Translations under genes and position numbers: made by a program | Notes under the pieces: model-generated | The model's database searches: none | Told to the model about the DNA's origin: nothing | What the model saw: only the letters and a program-made list of their open reading frames with translations | Origin: Rhizobium sp. Q54 | GTDB taxonomy: Bacteria; Pseudomonadota; Alphaproteobacteria; Rhizobiales; Beijerinckiaceae | Assembly: GCA_945901195.1 (NCBI GenBank) | Contig: CAMDKB010000161.1 | Location: 1 to 9,350 of the forward strand | DNA length: 9,350 nt | Direction of reading: 5' to 3' | Shown here: one piece after another, positions 1 to 5,970 of the stretch | Position numbering within the stretch: the first letter of the stretch is position 1 | How the letters are laid out: the number at the start of each line of letters is the position of its first letter

Positions 1-729
1 ATAACCGTATTTGGTCTGTGCTGTTTCGCGATACAGATCGAGATAGCGCGCCACAGATTCACGCGGACTGTAAGTCTGCACGTAAACATATTTGTTCTTG
101 GGATCGCACGCCCAGTCGATTGTTTCATAGCTGCCGCTTGATGGGCACCAGATCGGCGGATGCGGCTGCTGGAACGGACGCGGCCAGAGGTTCACATATT
201 CGAAATGATAATGCTTGCCCTCGAAGGCAAATGGCCCCGGCTCGGTCCAGGCGCGCACGATCAGTTCGTTGGCTTCCTTGTGCCGTTCCAGTGAGTAAAC
301 CGGGTTTGAGCCGAACGAAAAATATTCCGAGCCGACACCCCGCACGAAGCCGGAGATGAGGCGGCCGCCCGTGATCACGTCGATCATCGCGTGTTCTTCG
401 GCGAGCGTCAGCGGGTTGTCGCGCAGGCAGAATGCATTGCCCAGTATGGCGATACGCGCTTTCTTGATCCGCCGCGACAGGGCGGAAGCTGTCACCACCG
501 GCGAAGGCATGAGCCCATAGGCGGTCTGGTGATGCTCGTTGATGCACACGCCGTCGAACCCGAGTTCCGCCGCAAGTTCAAGTTCGTCGAGATAGCGATT
601 GTAGAGGATATGGCCCTTTTGCGGATCGAAATACGTGTTGGGGACATGGACCCAGGCGGATTTGTACTTGTCCTTCACCTCTGGATCCAGGTCCGCATAA
701 GGCATCAGATGAAAACTCATCACGCGCAT
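1..729 (-). CDS. LLM class (luciferase-like) flavin-dependent monooxygenase, 3' end cut off by window edge
   Basis: The reading frame is open from an ATG at 729 down to base 1, giving the first 243 residues. LLM proteins are usually about 330-400 residues, so the C-terminal third lies outside the window. Family marks seen are the N-terminal beta strand MRVMSFHLMPY, Glu-His-His at 65-67 (NEHHQ), DVITGGR at 117-123 in the place of the usual DxxSxGR, and WPRPFQQPHPPIW at 182-194, the common P-x-P-x-Q-x-P-H-P-P-I segment. Such enzymes use reduced flavin from a separate reductase and O2 to hydroxylate or cleave organic substrates; the substrate here is unknown. The start at 729 is preferred over the in-frame ATG at 720 because GGGAG lies about 6 nt upstream of 729. 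The gene is divergent from the CoA-transferase, 135 bp away, and could share its control. The family call is firm; the function is not. Confidence 0.88.
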   Translation of the reverse strand, partial: MRVMSFHLMPYADLDPEVKDKYKSAWVHVPNTYFDPQKGHILYNRYLDELELAAELGFDGVCINEHHQTAYGLMPSPVVTASALSRRIKKARIAILGNAFCLRDNPLTLAEEHAMIDVITGGRLISGFVRGVGSEYFSFGSNPVYSLERHKEANELIVRAWTEPGPFAFEGKHYHFEYVNLWPRPFQQPHPPIWCPSSGSYETIDWACDPKNKYVYVQTYSPRESVARYLDLYRETAQTKYGY

Positions 730-753
730 GGCGTTCTCCCGGTGGTTTTGGCC

Positions 754-782
754 AGCTTACAGATTGGACGACCGTACCGCAA
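754..782 (-). promoter_or_regulatory. Candidate promoter for the flavin monooxygenase
   Basis: On the minus strand TTGCGG (782-777) is followed after 17 bp by TAAGCT (759-754). This would place the transcript start about 18 nt before the ATG at 729. The -35 match is fair and the -10 match is weak. The call rests on spacing and position only. Confidence 0.25.
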
Positions 783-784
783 TC
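762..784. promoter_or_regulatory. Candidate operator dyad GATTG-N13-CAATC
   Basis: GATTG at 762-766 and CAATC at 780-784 form a perfect 5-bp inverted repeat with 13 bp between the arms. It overlaps the -35 and spacer of the candidate minus-strand promoter, a natural place for a repressor or activator site. Five-bp arms can occur by chance, so this is tentative. Confidence 0.22.
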
Positions 785-792
785 GCGGCCTC

Positions 793-821
793 TTGTGCGC
801 GGCGGGGCATTGGGGGATACA
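793..821 (+). promoter_or_regulatory. Candidate promoter for the CoA-transferase/cupin pair
   Basis: TTGTGC (793-798) and GATACA (816-821) are separated by 17 bp, giving a leader of roughly 35-40 nt before the ATG at 865. Both hexamers match the sigma-70 consensus only in part. No other convincing pair was seen in this gap on the plus strand. Confidence 0.28.
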
Positions 822-864
822 GGGGCAGTGCGTCAAGCCGGACCACACTGGGAGAGAAACCTTC

Positions 865-2019
865 ATGATGCTCGAAGGCATACGCGTCATCGACCTGGGC
901 TCCTTCATCACAGCGCCGCTGGCCGCCATGATGCTCGGCGACCTTGGCGCCGATGTGATCAAGGTGGAACGCCCGGAAGGAGATCCCTTCCGCCGGAGCG
1001 ACGGCACTCAATATAGCGCGACATTCATCGCCTACAATCGCAACAAGCGGTCGATAGTATTGGATACGACCACTGAGGCAGGCCGTGAGGCGCAACTCAG
1101 GTTGATCGATACGGCCGACGTCGTGATCGACAATTACAGAACGCCGGTGCTCATCAAGCTGGGGCTTGATCCAGACGTGCTGAAAAAACGCAATCCGCGC
1201 CTCATCCATTGTTCGATTACCGGGTTTGGATCAAAAGGGCCCTATCAGGCACGCGCGGCGTTTGACACTGTCGGACAGGCGCTCAGCGGGATCGCCGGAT
1301 TGATGGTTGATCCCGACAAACCCGAAGCTTTCGGGCCGACGATTTCCGATAATGTGACGGGAATGTACGCAGCCTATGGCGTCATGGGGGCCATCATCGA
1401 GCGCATGCGTACGGGCAAGGGCCGTCGTCTCGAAGTGAATATGCTGGAATCGTCGATGGCGTTCATGCCCGATATTTTCACCAATTACACCCGCGACGGC
1501 CATCAGGGCGGACGCCGCTCGCGCGTGGCGCGGTCGCAGTCGTTCGTCTTTAAATGTGCAGACGGCAAGATGCTGGCCTTCCATATGTCGACAGGCGAGA
1601 AATTTTGGCAGGAACTGGTCAACGCGATCGGCCTGACAGAGCTCATTACCGACGAGCGGTTCCTGAAACATGTGACACGCGGCAAGAATTATTTTGCGCT
1701 GGAAGTCATTCTGGCCAGGCGTTTTGCGGAACAGCCGCGGGCGCACTGGATCGCCAGATTCCAGGGCGCCGACGTACCCTATGCGCCCGTCAATGACATT
1801 GCCGAAGCCATGAATGATCCGCAGGTGCTGGCGCTGGGGACGGCGCAACGCATGGTTCACCCCAGGGAGGGCGAGGTCGTCTCCATCGAATGTCCCGTTG
1901 TCATTGATGGCGGCCGCGCCCGTTCGGTCAACGTGGCGCCCCCGGTCGTTGGGGAACACACTGCCGAACTTTGCGCCGAACTCGGCATAGATCCCAAAAG
2001 CCTTTCAAAACAGGGATAA
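865..2019 (+). CDS. CaiB/BaiF family (class III) CoA-transferase
   Basis: A 384-residue protein, within the usual 380-430 range. Class III CoA-transferases move CoA between carboxylic acids through aspartyl-CoA thioester and mixed-anhydride intermediates; related folds include alpha-methylacyl-CoA racemase and formyl-CoA transferase. The N-terminal block MMLEGIRVIDLGSFITAPLA followed by LGDLGADVIKVERPEGDPFR (about 24-43) is the family hallmark. Other matches are NKRSIVLD (60-67) and ITGFGSKGPY (118-127). Asp162, in SDNVTGMYAAYG, sits where family members carry the catalytic Asp. The C-terminal part has VPYAPVNDIAEAMNDPQ (304-320). The start at 865 is chosen because GGAGAG lies 8 nt upstream and homology begins exactly there; the open frame extends further 5' but only antisense to the flavin monooxygenase. 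The gene is followed after 17 nt by the small cupin, so the two are probably co-transcribed. Acyl donor and acceptor are unknown. Confidence 0.93.
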   Translation: MMLEGIRVIDLGSFITAPLAAMMLGDLGADVIKVERPEGDPFRRSDGTQYSATFIAYNRNKRSIVLDTTTEAGREAQLRLIDTADVVIDNYRTPVLIKLGLDPDVLKKRNPRLIHCSITGFGSKGPYQARAAFDTVGQALSGIAGLMVDPDKPEAFGPTISDNVTGMYAAYGVMGAIIERMRTGKGRRLEVNMLESSMAFMPDIFTNYTRDGHQGGRRSRVARSQSFVFKCADGKMLAFHMSTGEKFWQELVNAIGLTELITDERFLKHVTRGKNYFALEVILARRFAEQPRAHWIARFQGADVPYAPVNDIAEAMNDPQVLALGTAQRMVHPREGEVVSIECPVVIDGGRARSVNVAPPVVGEHTAELCAELGIDPKSLSKQG

Positions 2020-2036
2020 TATCTAAGGAGGAAAGC

Positions 2037-2558
2037 ATGAGCACACCATGGAAGCCCGACCCCATCCGCCGCGTCGTCACCGGCCACAAGGGTGATATCG
2101 CAAACGCCATGATCGATTCGCCCGCGCCGACTGTGCGGGCCAACCGGGATGGCTCGGGCTCAACACTGATCTGGTGCACCGATTCCATGCCCTGTGACAT
2201 GGCTGCGGGCGACAATTTTGAGGATATGGGCAAGCGTATCCTCGGCACTTATCCGCCCGTTAATGGCGCGCGCTTTATCGTGATGCAGATCGATCCTGGC
2301 GCACCCGGCGCCATGCACCGCACCGAAACCATCGACCTCATCGTCGTGATCGAAGGTGAAATCGACATGGACATGGACGATTCCAGCGTGAAGCTGAAAG
2401 CGGGTGAAACCATGGTTCAACGTGGCACCAATCATTCCTGGGTCAACCGCAGCGACAAGCCGTGCAAGATCGCAATCGTGCTGCTGGATGCCAAGCCGCT
2501 CGGCATCGGTCATGCAGTGGCGCGTGGCGGCATCGCGGGCGATGCTGTGAAGAAATAG
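2037..2558 (+). CDS. Small single-domain cupin protein
   Basis: A 173-residue protein with one cupin beta-barrel at roughly residues 75-150. Cupin motif 1 is visible as PGAPGAMHRTETIDLIVVIEG (87-107) and motif 2 as GETMVQRGTNHSWVN (123-137). Compared with the classical His-x-His...Glu...His set, this protein keeps His94 and His133 but has Thr96 for the second His and Asp100 for the Glu. It may bind metal in an altered way or act as a ligand-binding or isomerase-like cupin. The start is set by a strong AAGGAGG (2025-2031) 5 nt before ATG 2037; the frame is open upstream into the CoA-transferase but without a better site. It sits 17 nt after the CoA-transferase stop, implying an operon. The fold is secure; the reaction is unknown. 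Confidence 0.85.
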   Translation: MSTPWKPDPIRRVVTGHKGDIANAMIDSPAPTVRANRDGSGSTLIWCTDSMPCDMAAGDNFEDMGKRILGTYPPVNGARFIVMQIDPGAPGAMHRTETIDLIVVIEGEIDMDMDDSSVKLKAGETMVQRGTNHSWVNRSDKPCKIAIVLLDAKPLGIGHAVARGGIAGDAVKK

Positions 2559-2571
2559 CGCAGCGCCAAAA

Positions 2572-2673
2572 AGTCATCCCGGATAAATGCAAAGCATTTT
2601 ATCCGGGACCGTTGAGGAGTTTGCGCAGATAACCAGCCGGTCCCGGCTCGCGCTTCGCTTGGCCGGGATGACT
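2572..2673. repeat. Palindromic intergenic repeat with 11-bp terminal inverted repeats and two internal hairpins
   Basis: The element is bounded by AGTCATCCCGG (2572-2582) and its exact reverse complement CCGGGATGACT (2663-2673). Inside are two hairpins. The first (2578-2607) pairs CCCGGATAAATGC with GCATTTTATCCGGG, with a one-base bulge and an AAA loop. The second (2641-2668) pairs TCCCGGC with GCCGGGA around a GCG/CGC inner stem. It fills the gap between two convergent genes, so it may stop transcripts from both sides or stabilise 3' ends; no clear T-run follows either hairpin. The same GTCATCCCGG core recurs at 5929-5961, showing a dispersed repeat family, much like REP-type elements known in alphaproteobacteria. 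Confidence 0.75.
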
Positions 2674-2716
2674 ATTGCTACACCAATCCCCGGCATCAGT
2701 GTTTGTAACAAACCAC

Positions 2717-3829
2717 TCAGACCGGCAGCGGCGGCAGGGTCTCTTTCTCTCTTTCGTAGACATCGTCCATGTTCGGCATGACGGAATGGCGGGCCAGCGC
2801 TTCGGCAAACATCTTGCGTAGAGTGTCGGTCTCGTCGGCATAGTCGATTTGTGTGCCGCCGACCCGTTTGCTGATCCACGAGGTCGGAACACCCTGCGCA
2901 TTCCTCGGTGAATTGTGCTTGAAGGCGAGATAGCGCGCTGCCGTTGCGCCACCATTGAAATGCTGATGATAGGTCGTGTTCGGAGGCACGATGAGTGAAC
3001 CGGGCTTCCAGTCGTAGCGTATGGGCTCCTCACCCTCCTGCCACATCAGCGAATAGCCTTCGCCCGAGAGAATGATCACATGTGCGCCTGGCCCATGTGC
3101 ATGCGCCTTCTTGTATGTACCGACAGGAAATTGTGAGATGTGGCTCGCCATGGATCCCTTGGCCATGTTGAAGCGGATATGTCCTCCGCCAGCGCCGCGC
3201 TCCTTGGCGGAGATCAGCGGCAGGTTGACGGCGTCCGGCACGAAATTCGTCTTGAGCAGGAAGCCGACCTGCTCGCCCTTGGCCGAAAAGTAATCCGGCT
3301 CGCCATTGAAGCGTCCGGGGAAGTCGCGCTTGTGGTTGAACACAAAGTCTGGATCGCCATAGAGGTTCAGCACCCAGGGGCAGAAGGTGACGCCGACATA
3401 GCGCGCCGCCTCTTGTCCCGAACCGTTGAAATGCTGGTGATGACAGTTCAGGGGAATGGCGAAAATCGCGCCTTGCTTCCACTCGAACGTCATGCGCTTG
3501 CCCGCATCATTCCAGATCGTGGTTGAGCCGCGGCCCGAGAGTATAAGCACCATTTCCTCGAACAGCTGGCGATGCGGCGCGGTCTTGCCGCCGGGCGCGA
3601 TTTCCAGCACGTAGCAATCATTGGAGACGCGGGAGGCGTCGTGATTGATCATCACGCCCTTCGCATTGCGAGCCGCCCAGGGCTTGAGTTCGACCGTCCG
3701 CAAATCAGGCACATAATTGGCGGGGATGATATCAAGCCCCTGCTCACGCACCCAGGCCAGGTAAGGCGTCTCTTTCTCACTGGCGAATTTCTGGGCGAGG
3801 TCTTCGTTGACGCGGGCGTCCTTGGCCAT
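2717..3829 (-). CDS. Two-domain cupin (bicupin), candidate ring-cleavage or related dioxygenase
   Basis: A 370-residue protein with two tandem cupin domains from an internal duplication: HHQHFNGSGQEAARYVGVTF (130-149) parallels YHQHFNGGATAARYLAFKH (287-305), and EWKQG parallels DWKPG. In domain 1 the metal-ligand positions are His86, Gln88, Glu92 and His131. In domain 2 they are His243, His245 and His288, with Ala249 at the usual Glu position and His250 beside it. Three-His sites lacking Glu are typical of gentisate- and salicylate-type ring-cleaving dioxygenases, though there the active site is usually in the first domain. Two-domain architecture and length (about 340-380) fit that group. 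The start at 3829 is preferred over upstream alternatives because AGGAGG lies just before it. The gene is divergent from the Rieske dioxygenase and convergent with the small cupin. The fold is certain; the substrate is not. Confidence 0.88.
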   Translation of the reverse strand: MAKDARVNEDLAQKFASEKETPYLAWVREQGLDIIPANYVPDLRTVELKPWAARNAKGVMINHDASRVSNDCYVLEIAPGGKTAPHRQLFEEMVLILSGRGSTTIWNDAGKRMTFEWKQGAIFAIPLNCHHQHFNGSGQEAARYVGVTFCPWVLNLYGDPDFVFNHKRDFPGRFNGEPDYFSAKGEQVGFLLKTNFVPDAVNLPLISAKERGAGGGHIRFNMAKGSMASHISQFPVGTYKKAHAHGPGAHVIILSGEGYSLMWQEGEEPIRYDWKPGSLIVPPNTTYHQHFNGGATAARYLAFKHNSPRNAQGVPTSWISKRVGGTQIDYADETDTLRKMFAEALARHSVMPNMDDVYEREKETLPPLPV

Positions 3830-3876
3830 GGTTTCCTCCTCATTATTCCGGTCGGATTGCGCTCGTCCCGCATCGC

Positions 3877-3914
3877 CAGATTTCAACCATCTATAGCATG
3901 GCAGATTTCACCAT
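3877..3914. repeat. Direct repeat CAGATTTCA(A)CCAT, two copies 25 bp apart
   Basis: Copy 1 is CAGATTTCAACCAT at 3877-3890. Copy 2 is CAGATTTCACCAT at 3902-3914, identical except for one missing A. A start-to-start distance of 25 bp is near two and a half helical turns. Copy 2 lies inside the candidate bicupin promoter spacer. It may be a tandem regulator site or a chance duplication. Confidence 0.4.
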
Positions 3915-3919
3915 GTGAA
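3890..3919 (-). promoter_or_regulatory. Candidate bicupin promoter with a dyad in its spacer
   Basis: On the minus strand TTCACA (3919-3914) and TATAGA (3895-3890) are separated by 18 bp. The inverted repeat CATGG-N9-CCATG (3897-3915) occupies almost the whole spacer, where a bound protein could repress or, by distorting the DNA, activate. The leader to ATG 3829 would be about 50-55 nt. This is inference from pattern and position. Confidence 0.33.
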
Positions 3920-4081
3920 CCGGGGCTGGCCGCAAATGCGCCCTGGAAAGCTTCTTGGAGCCGGGGCGATCCCGGCAAAAGACGCCATCTGGAGCTAGAC
4001 GCACTTGGCCTGCGGCAGCATGCCGGATTTTGCCGGGAGGGCAAAGCGGGCTAAGGAAAGACAGCAACAAGGGGTATCAAG

Positions 4082-5413
4082 ATGTCAGCGATGAGCCAGA
4101 CCAATGGCGCGGCGAACGGGCGTTCCTTCGTCATCGACGACCTGAAGAAAGGCACGTTCCTTCTCGACCGCGAGGCGCTTGTCTCGCAGGATGTGTTGCG
4201 CCACGAGATGAAGAATGTCTTCGCAAAATGCTGGATTTACGTGGGCCATGCCTCCGAGCTTAAAAAGCCGGGTGACTTCCACACGCGCCGCGTGGCCGGA
4301 CGACCCGTGATTTTTGCGCGTGACGCCAAGGGCGAGGTGCGCTGCTTCCTCAACACCTGCCGCCATCGCGGCGCGCTTATCTGCACAGAGCGCAACGGCA
4401 ATCGCCGCCGTTTCAACTGCGTCTATCACGGCTGGATTTACAACAACACCGGCGAGCTTGCGCGCGTGCCCGGCGATGAAGCCTATACGGAAGCCTTCGA
4501 TACAAGCGGCCTTGGCATGAAGACCCCGGCCCGGTTTGAGGCCTATAAGGACTTCTGGTTCATGAACCTTGATCCAGAGGCGCAGAATCTTCACGATTAT
4601 CTCGGCGAGGCCAAGGGATATATCGACCTCATTGTCGATCAATCCCCCTCGGGCCAGATGCAGGTCATCTCCGGTACGCAAGAATATGATGTCAACGCGA
4701 ACTGGAAGCTGATGGTCGAAAACTCGGTGGACGATTATCACCTGCCGTCCACGCATTCGACATGGCTGAATTATATGGCCAACTCTGGCGTAAAGGTGGA
4801 ACCGCCAAAAGACGCCACGCTTGTGCTGCCCACCAAAGGCCTTGCGATTGATCTAGGCAATGGTCATTTCACGACCGACAACATCAACTTCCGAGGCCGC
4901 CCGGTGGCGGCATGGATTCCGATCTACGGCGAAGACGCCAAGCCGGAAATGGCCGCTATTCGTGAAGAACTTGTGCAACGTCTTGGGCCGGAACGGGCCA
5001 AGCGCGTATGTGACACAAACCGCAATCTGGTGATCTTCCCCAATCTCGTGATCAATGACGGCTCATCGGTAACGATCCGCACCTTCTACCCTGATGGCGT
5101 CGATAAAATGCAGGTCACTGCATGGGCGCTTGGCACCGCTGAGGAAAGCGAACCCGCACGCGCCCGCCGCCTCGACGCCTTCCTCACCTTTTATGGCCCA
5201 GGCGGTTTTGCAACGCCCGATGACGTTGAAGCACTAGAACTGGTGCAACAAGGACTGGCCAATTGGGAAGACGACCGCTGGTCGGAAATGTCGCGCGGCA
5301 TGGGCCGTGAAAACGAACAGCTGAATTCGGACGAACATCATCTGCGCACATTCTGGCGACACTGGAACAAGATGATGACTGAGACCAATGGCGCTGCGGG
5401 AGAAGGCAAATGA
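4082..5413 (+). CDS. Rieske non-heme iron ring-hydroxylating dioxygenase, large (alpha) subunit
   Basis: A 443-residue catalytic subunit that would use two electrons and O2 to hydroxylate an aromatic substrate, typically to a cis-diol. The Rieske [2Fe-2S] site is Cys93-x-His95-x17-Cys113-x2-His116 (TCRHRG ... CVYHGW). The mononuclear iron site is in ENSVDDYHLPSTH (213-225), with His220 and His225 as ligands and Asp217 as the likely bridging Asp between centres. The third ligand is probably one of the Asp pair 380-381 in FATPDD. Length and the opening FAKCWIYVGHASEL fit the benzoate/toluate/anthranilate type of two-subunit oxygenase, but the exact substrate cannot be named. ATG 4082 follows AAGGGG by 7 nt; ATG 4091 is an in-frame alternative. 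The stop overlaps the beta subunit start by 4 bp, so the two are translationally coupled. No ferredoxin or reductase gene follows. Confidence 0.95.
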   Translation: MSAMSQTNGAANGRSFVIDDLKKGTFLLDREALVSQDVLRHEMKNVFAKCWIYVGHASELKKPGDFHTRRVAGRPVIFARDAKGEVRCFLNTCRHRGALICTERNGNRRRFNCVYHGWIYNNTGELARVPGDEAYTEAFDTSGLGMKTPARFEAYKDFWFMNLDPEAQNLHDYLGEAKGYIDLIVDQSPSGQMQVISGTQEYDVNANWKLMVENSVDDYHLPSTHSTWLNYMANSGVKVEPPKDATLVLPTKGLAIDLGNGHFTTDNINFRGRPVAAWIPIYGEDAKPEMAAIREELVQRLGPERAKRVCDTNRNLVIFPNLVINDGSSVTIRTFYPDGVDKMQVTAWALGTAEESEPARARRLDAFLTFYGPGGFATPDDVEALELVQQGLANWEDDRWSEMSRGMGRENEQLNSDEHHLRTFWRHWNKMMTETNGAAGEGK

Positions 5414-5922
5414 GCGCTCACGCACAAACCCTTGCCAACGTGACAGCCACGCGCGCCGAAGTCGAAGACTTCTTCTATCTTGAAGCGGCATTGCTCGATG
5501 AGTGGAAGCTGGCCGAATGGGAGAAGCTGCTCGCCGATGACGCCACTTATTTTGTGCCGCCAAACGATGTGCTCGACGGCGATTTTCGCGATACCCTGTA
5601 TATCATATCGGATGATCGCGAACGCATCCGCCAGCGCGTCATCCGCATCAATGATCCCAATTGCCACGCCGAATATCCAAAGTCACGGACCTGCCGTTTG
5701 ATCACCAATGTGCGGATCACCGGCGTCGAAGGCGATATCGTGCACGCGAGCGCAAATTTTGTCTGCTACCGCTATCGCCGCTATCAGCGTGAATTCTCGT
5801 TCGTGGGAACCTATCAATACAAGCTGCGCAAAACTGGCGCATCGTTCCTGATCAAAGAGCGTCGGGTGCTGCTGCATGCCCATGAGCTGGGCAGGCTTGG
5901 AAGCGTGAGCTTCATTCTCTAG
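5410..5922 (+). CDS. Ring-hydroxylating dioxygenase small (beta) subunit
   Basis: A 170-residue protein, the usual size for the NTF2/SnoaL-fold beta subunit that packs under the alpha trimer and helps hold the alpha3beta3 hexamer together. Recognisable features are EDFFYLEAALLDEWKLAEWE (19-38), LLADDATYFVPP (40-51), the Arg-rich DDRERIRQRVIRIND (68-82), SRTCRLITNVRI (92-103) and the C-terminal FLIKERRVLLHAHEL (146-160), all in the order seen in BenB/XylY/CmtAc-like subunits. It has no catalytic cofactor of its own. The ATG at 5410 overlaps the alpha stop (ATGA), with GGGAGAAGG upstream inside the alpha gene serving as ribosome binding site. The gene ends 8 bp before a palindromic repeat. Confidence 0.93.
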   Translation: MSAHAQTLANVTATRAEVEDFFYLEAALLDEWKLAEWEKLLADDATYFVPPNDVLDGDFRDTLYIISDDRERIRQRVIRINDPNCHAEYPKSRTCRLITNVRITGVEGDIVHASANFVCYRYRRYQREFSFVGTYQYKLRKTGASFLIKERRVLLHAHELGRLGSVSFIL

Positions 5923-5929
5923 ACGATAG

Positions 5930-5961
5930 TCATCCCGGACCGCGTGGGCCGTCCGGGATGA
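5930..5961. repeat. Short palindromic repeat of the GTCATCCCGG family, likely bidirectional 3'-end hairpin
   Basis: TCATCCCGGAC (5930-5940) and GTCCGGGATGA (5951-5961) form a perfect 11-bp stem with a 10-nt loop. With the preceding G (5929) it repeats the GTCATCCCGG core of the larger element at 2572-2673. It sits in the 48-bp gap between the convergent dioxygenase beta and hydrolase genes, where it could act as a terminator or RNA-stabilising hairpin for both. There is no strong T-run on either side, so intrinsic termination is uncertain. Confidence 0.72.
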
Positions 5962-5970
5962 TGTCTTGAT

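Larger units (their letters stand above)
730..864. promoter_or_regulatory. Divergent control region between the flavin monooxygenase and the CoA-transferase
   Basis: This 135-bp non-coding gap lies between two divergent start codons. It holds one plausible sigma-70-like promoter per direction and one short dyad, each listed separately. The long open frame running through it on the plus strand (from 391) is antisense to the monooxygenase and shows no family resemblance before residue 159, where the CoA-transferase begins. The regulatory role is inferred from gene orientation. Confidence 0.5.
3830..4081. promoter_or_regulatory. Divergent control region between bicupin and Rieske dioxygenase
   Basis: This 252-bp non-coding region separates two divergent genes that probably belong to one pathway. 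It holds a candidate minus-strand promoter, a dyad and a direct repeat near the bicupin end, plus a GCCGGG-N5-CCCGGC hairpin (3960-3976) and a CGGCA-N3-TGCCG dyad (4013-4025) nearer the Rieske gene. No convincing plus-strand promoter was found: TTGGCC (4005-4010) with TTTTGC 17 bp downstream is weak. The open frames crossing this gap resemble no known protein. The regulator is not in the window. Confidence 0.5.

Noticed and set aside
391..864. Possible 158-residue N-terminal extension of the CoA-transferase from an ATG at 391
   Set aside because: It is antisense to the flavin monooxygenase gene, family homology starts exactly at the ATG at 865, and a ribosome binding site lies just before 865.
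1438..1467. Glu195 in the CoA-transferase segment NMLESSMAF, suspected of replacing the catalytic Asp
   Set aside because: In the family the nucleophile or acid Asp lies in the earlier D-x-x-x-G segment, which is intact here as Asp162; Glu or Asp is common at the later position.
1231..1959. A 242-residue minus-strand open frame inside the CoA-transferase gene
   Set aside because: It resembles no family I know and lies wholly antisense to a well-supported gene; it is a shadow frame typical of GC-rich DNA.
3830..3886. Upstream alternative start for the bicupin adding 19 residues
   Set aside because: The added residues look unlike cupin N-termini, while AGGAGG immediately precedes the ATG at 3829.
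4085..4756. A 223-residue minus-strand open frame opposite the Rieske alpha gene
   Set aside because: It is antisense to the Rieske and iron-binding motifs, has no recognisable domain, and no reason to be coding.
5930..5961. Classical rho-independent terminator
   Set aside because: The stem is strong, but neither strand has the expected T-run after it, so it is listed as a repeat with possible 3'-end function.
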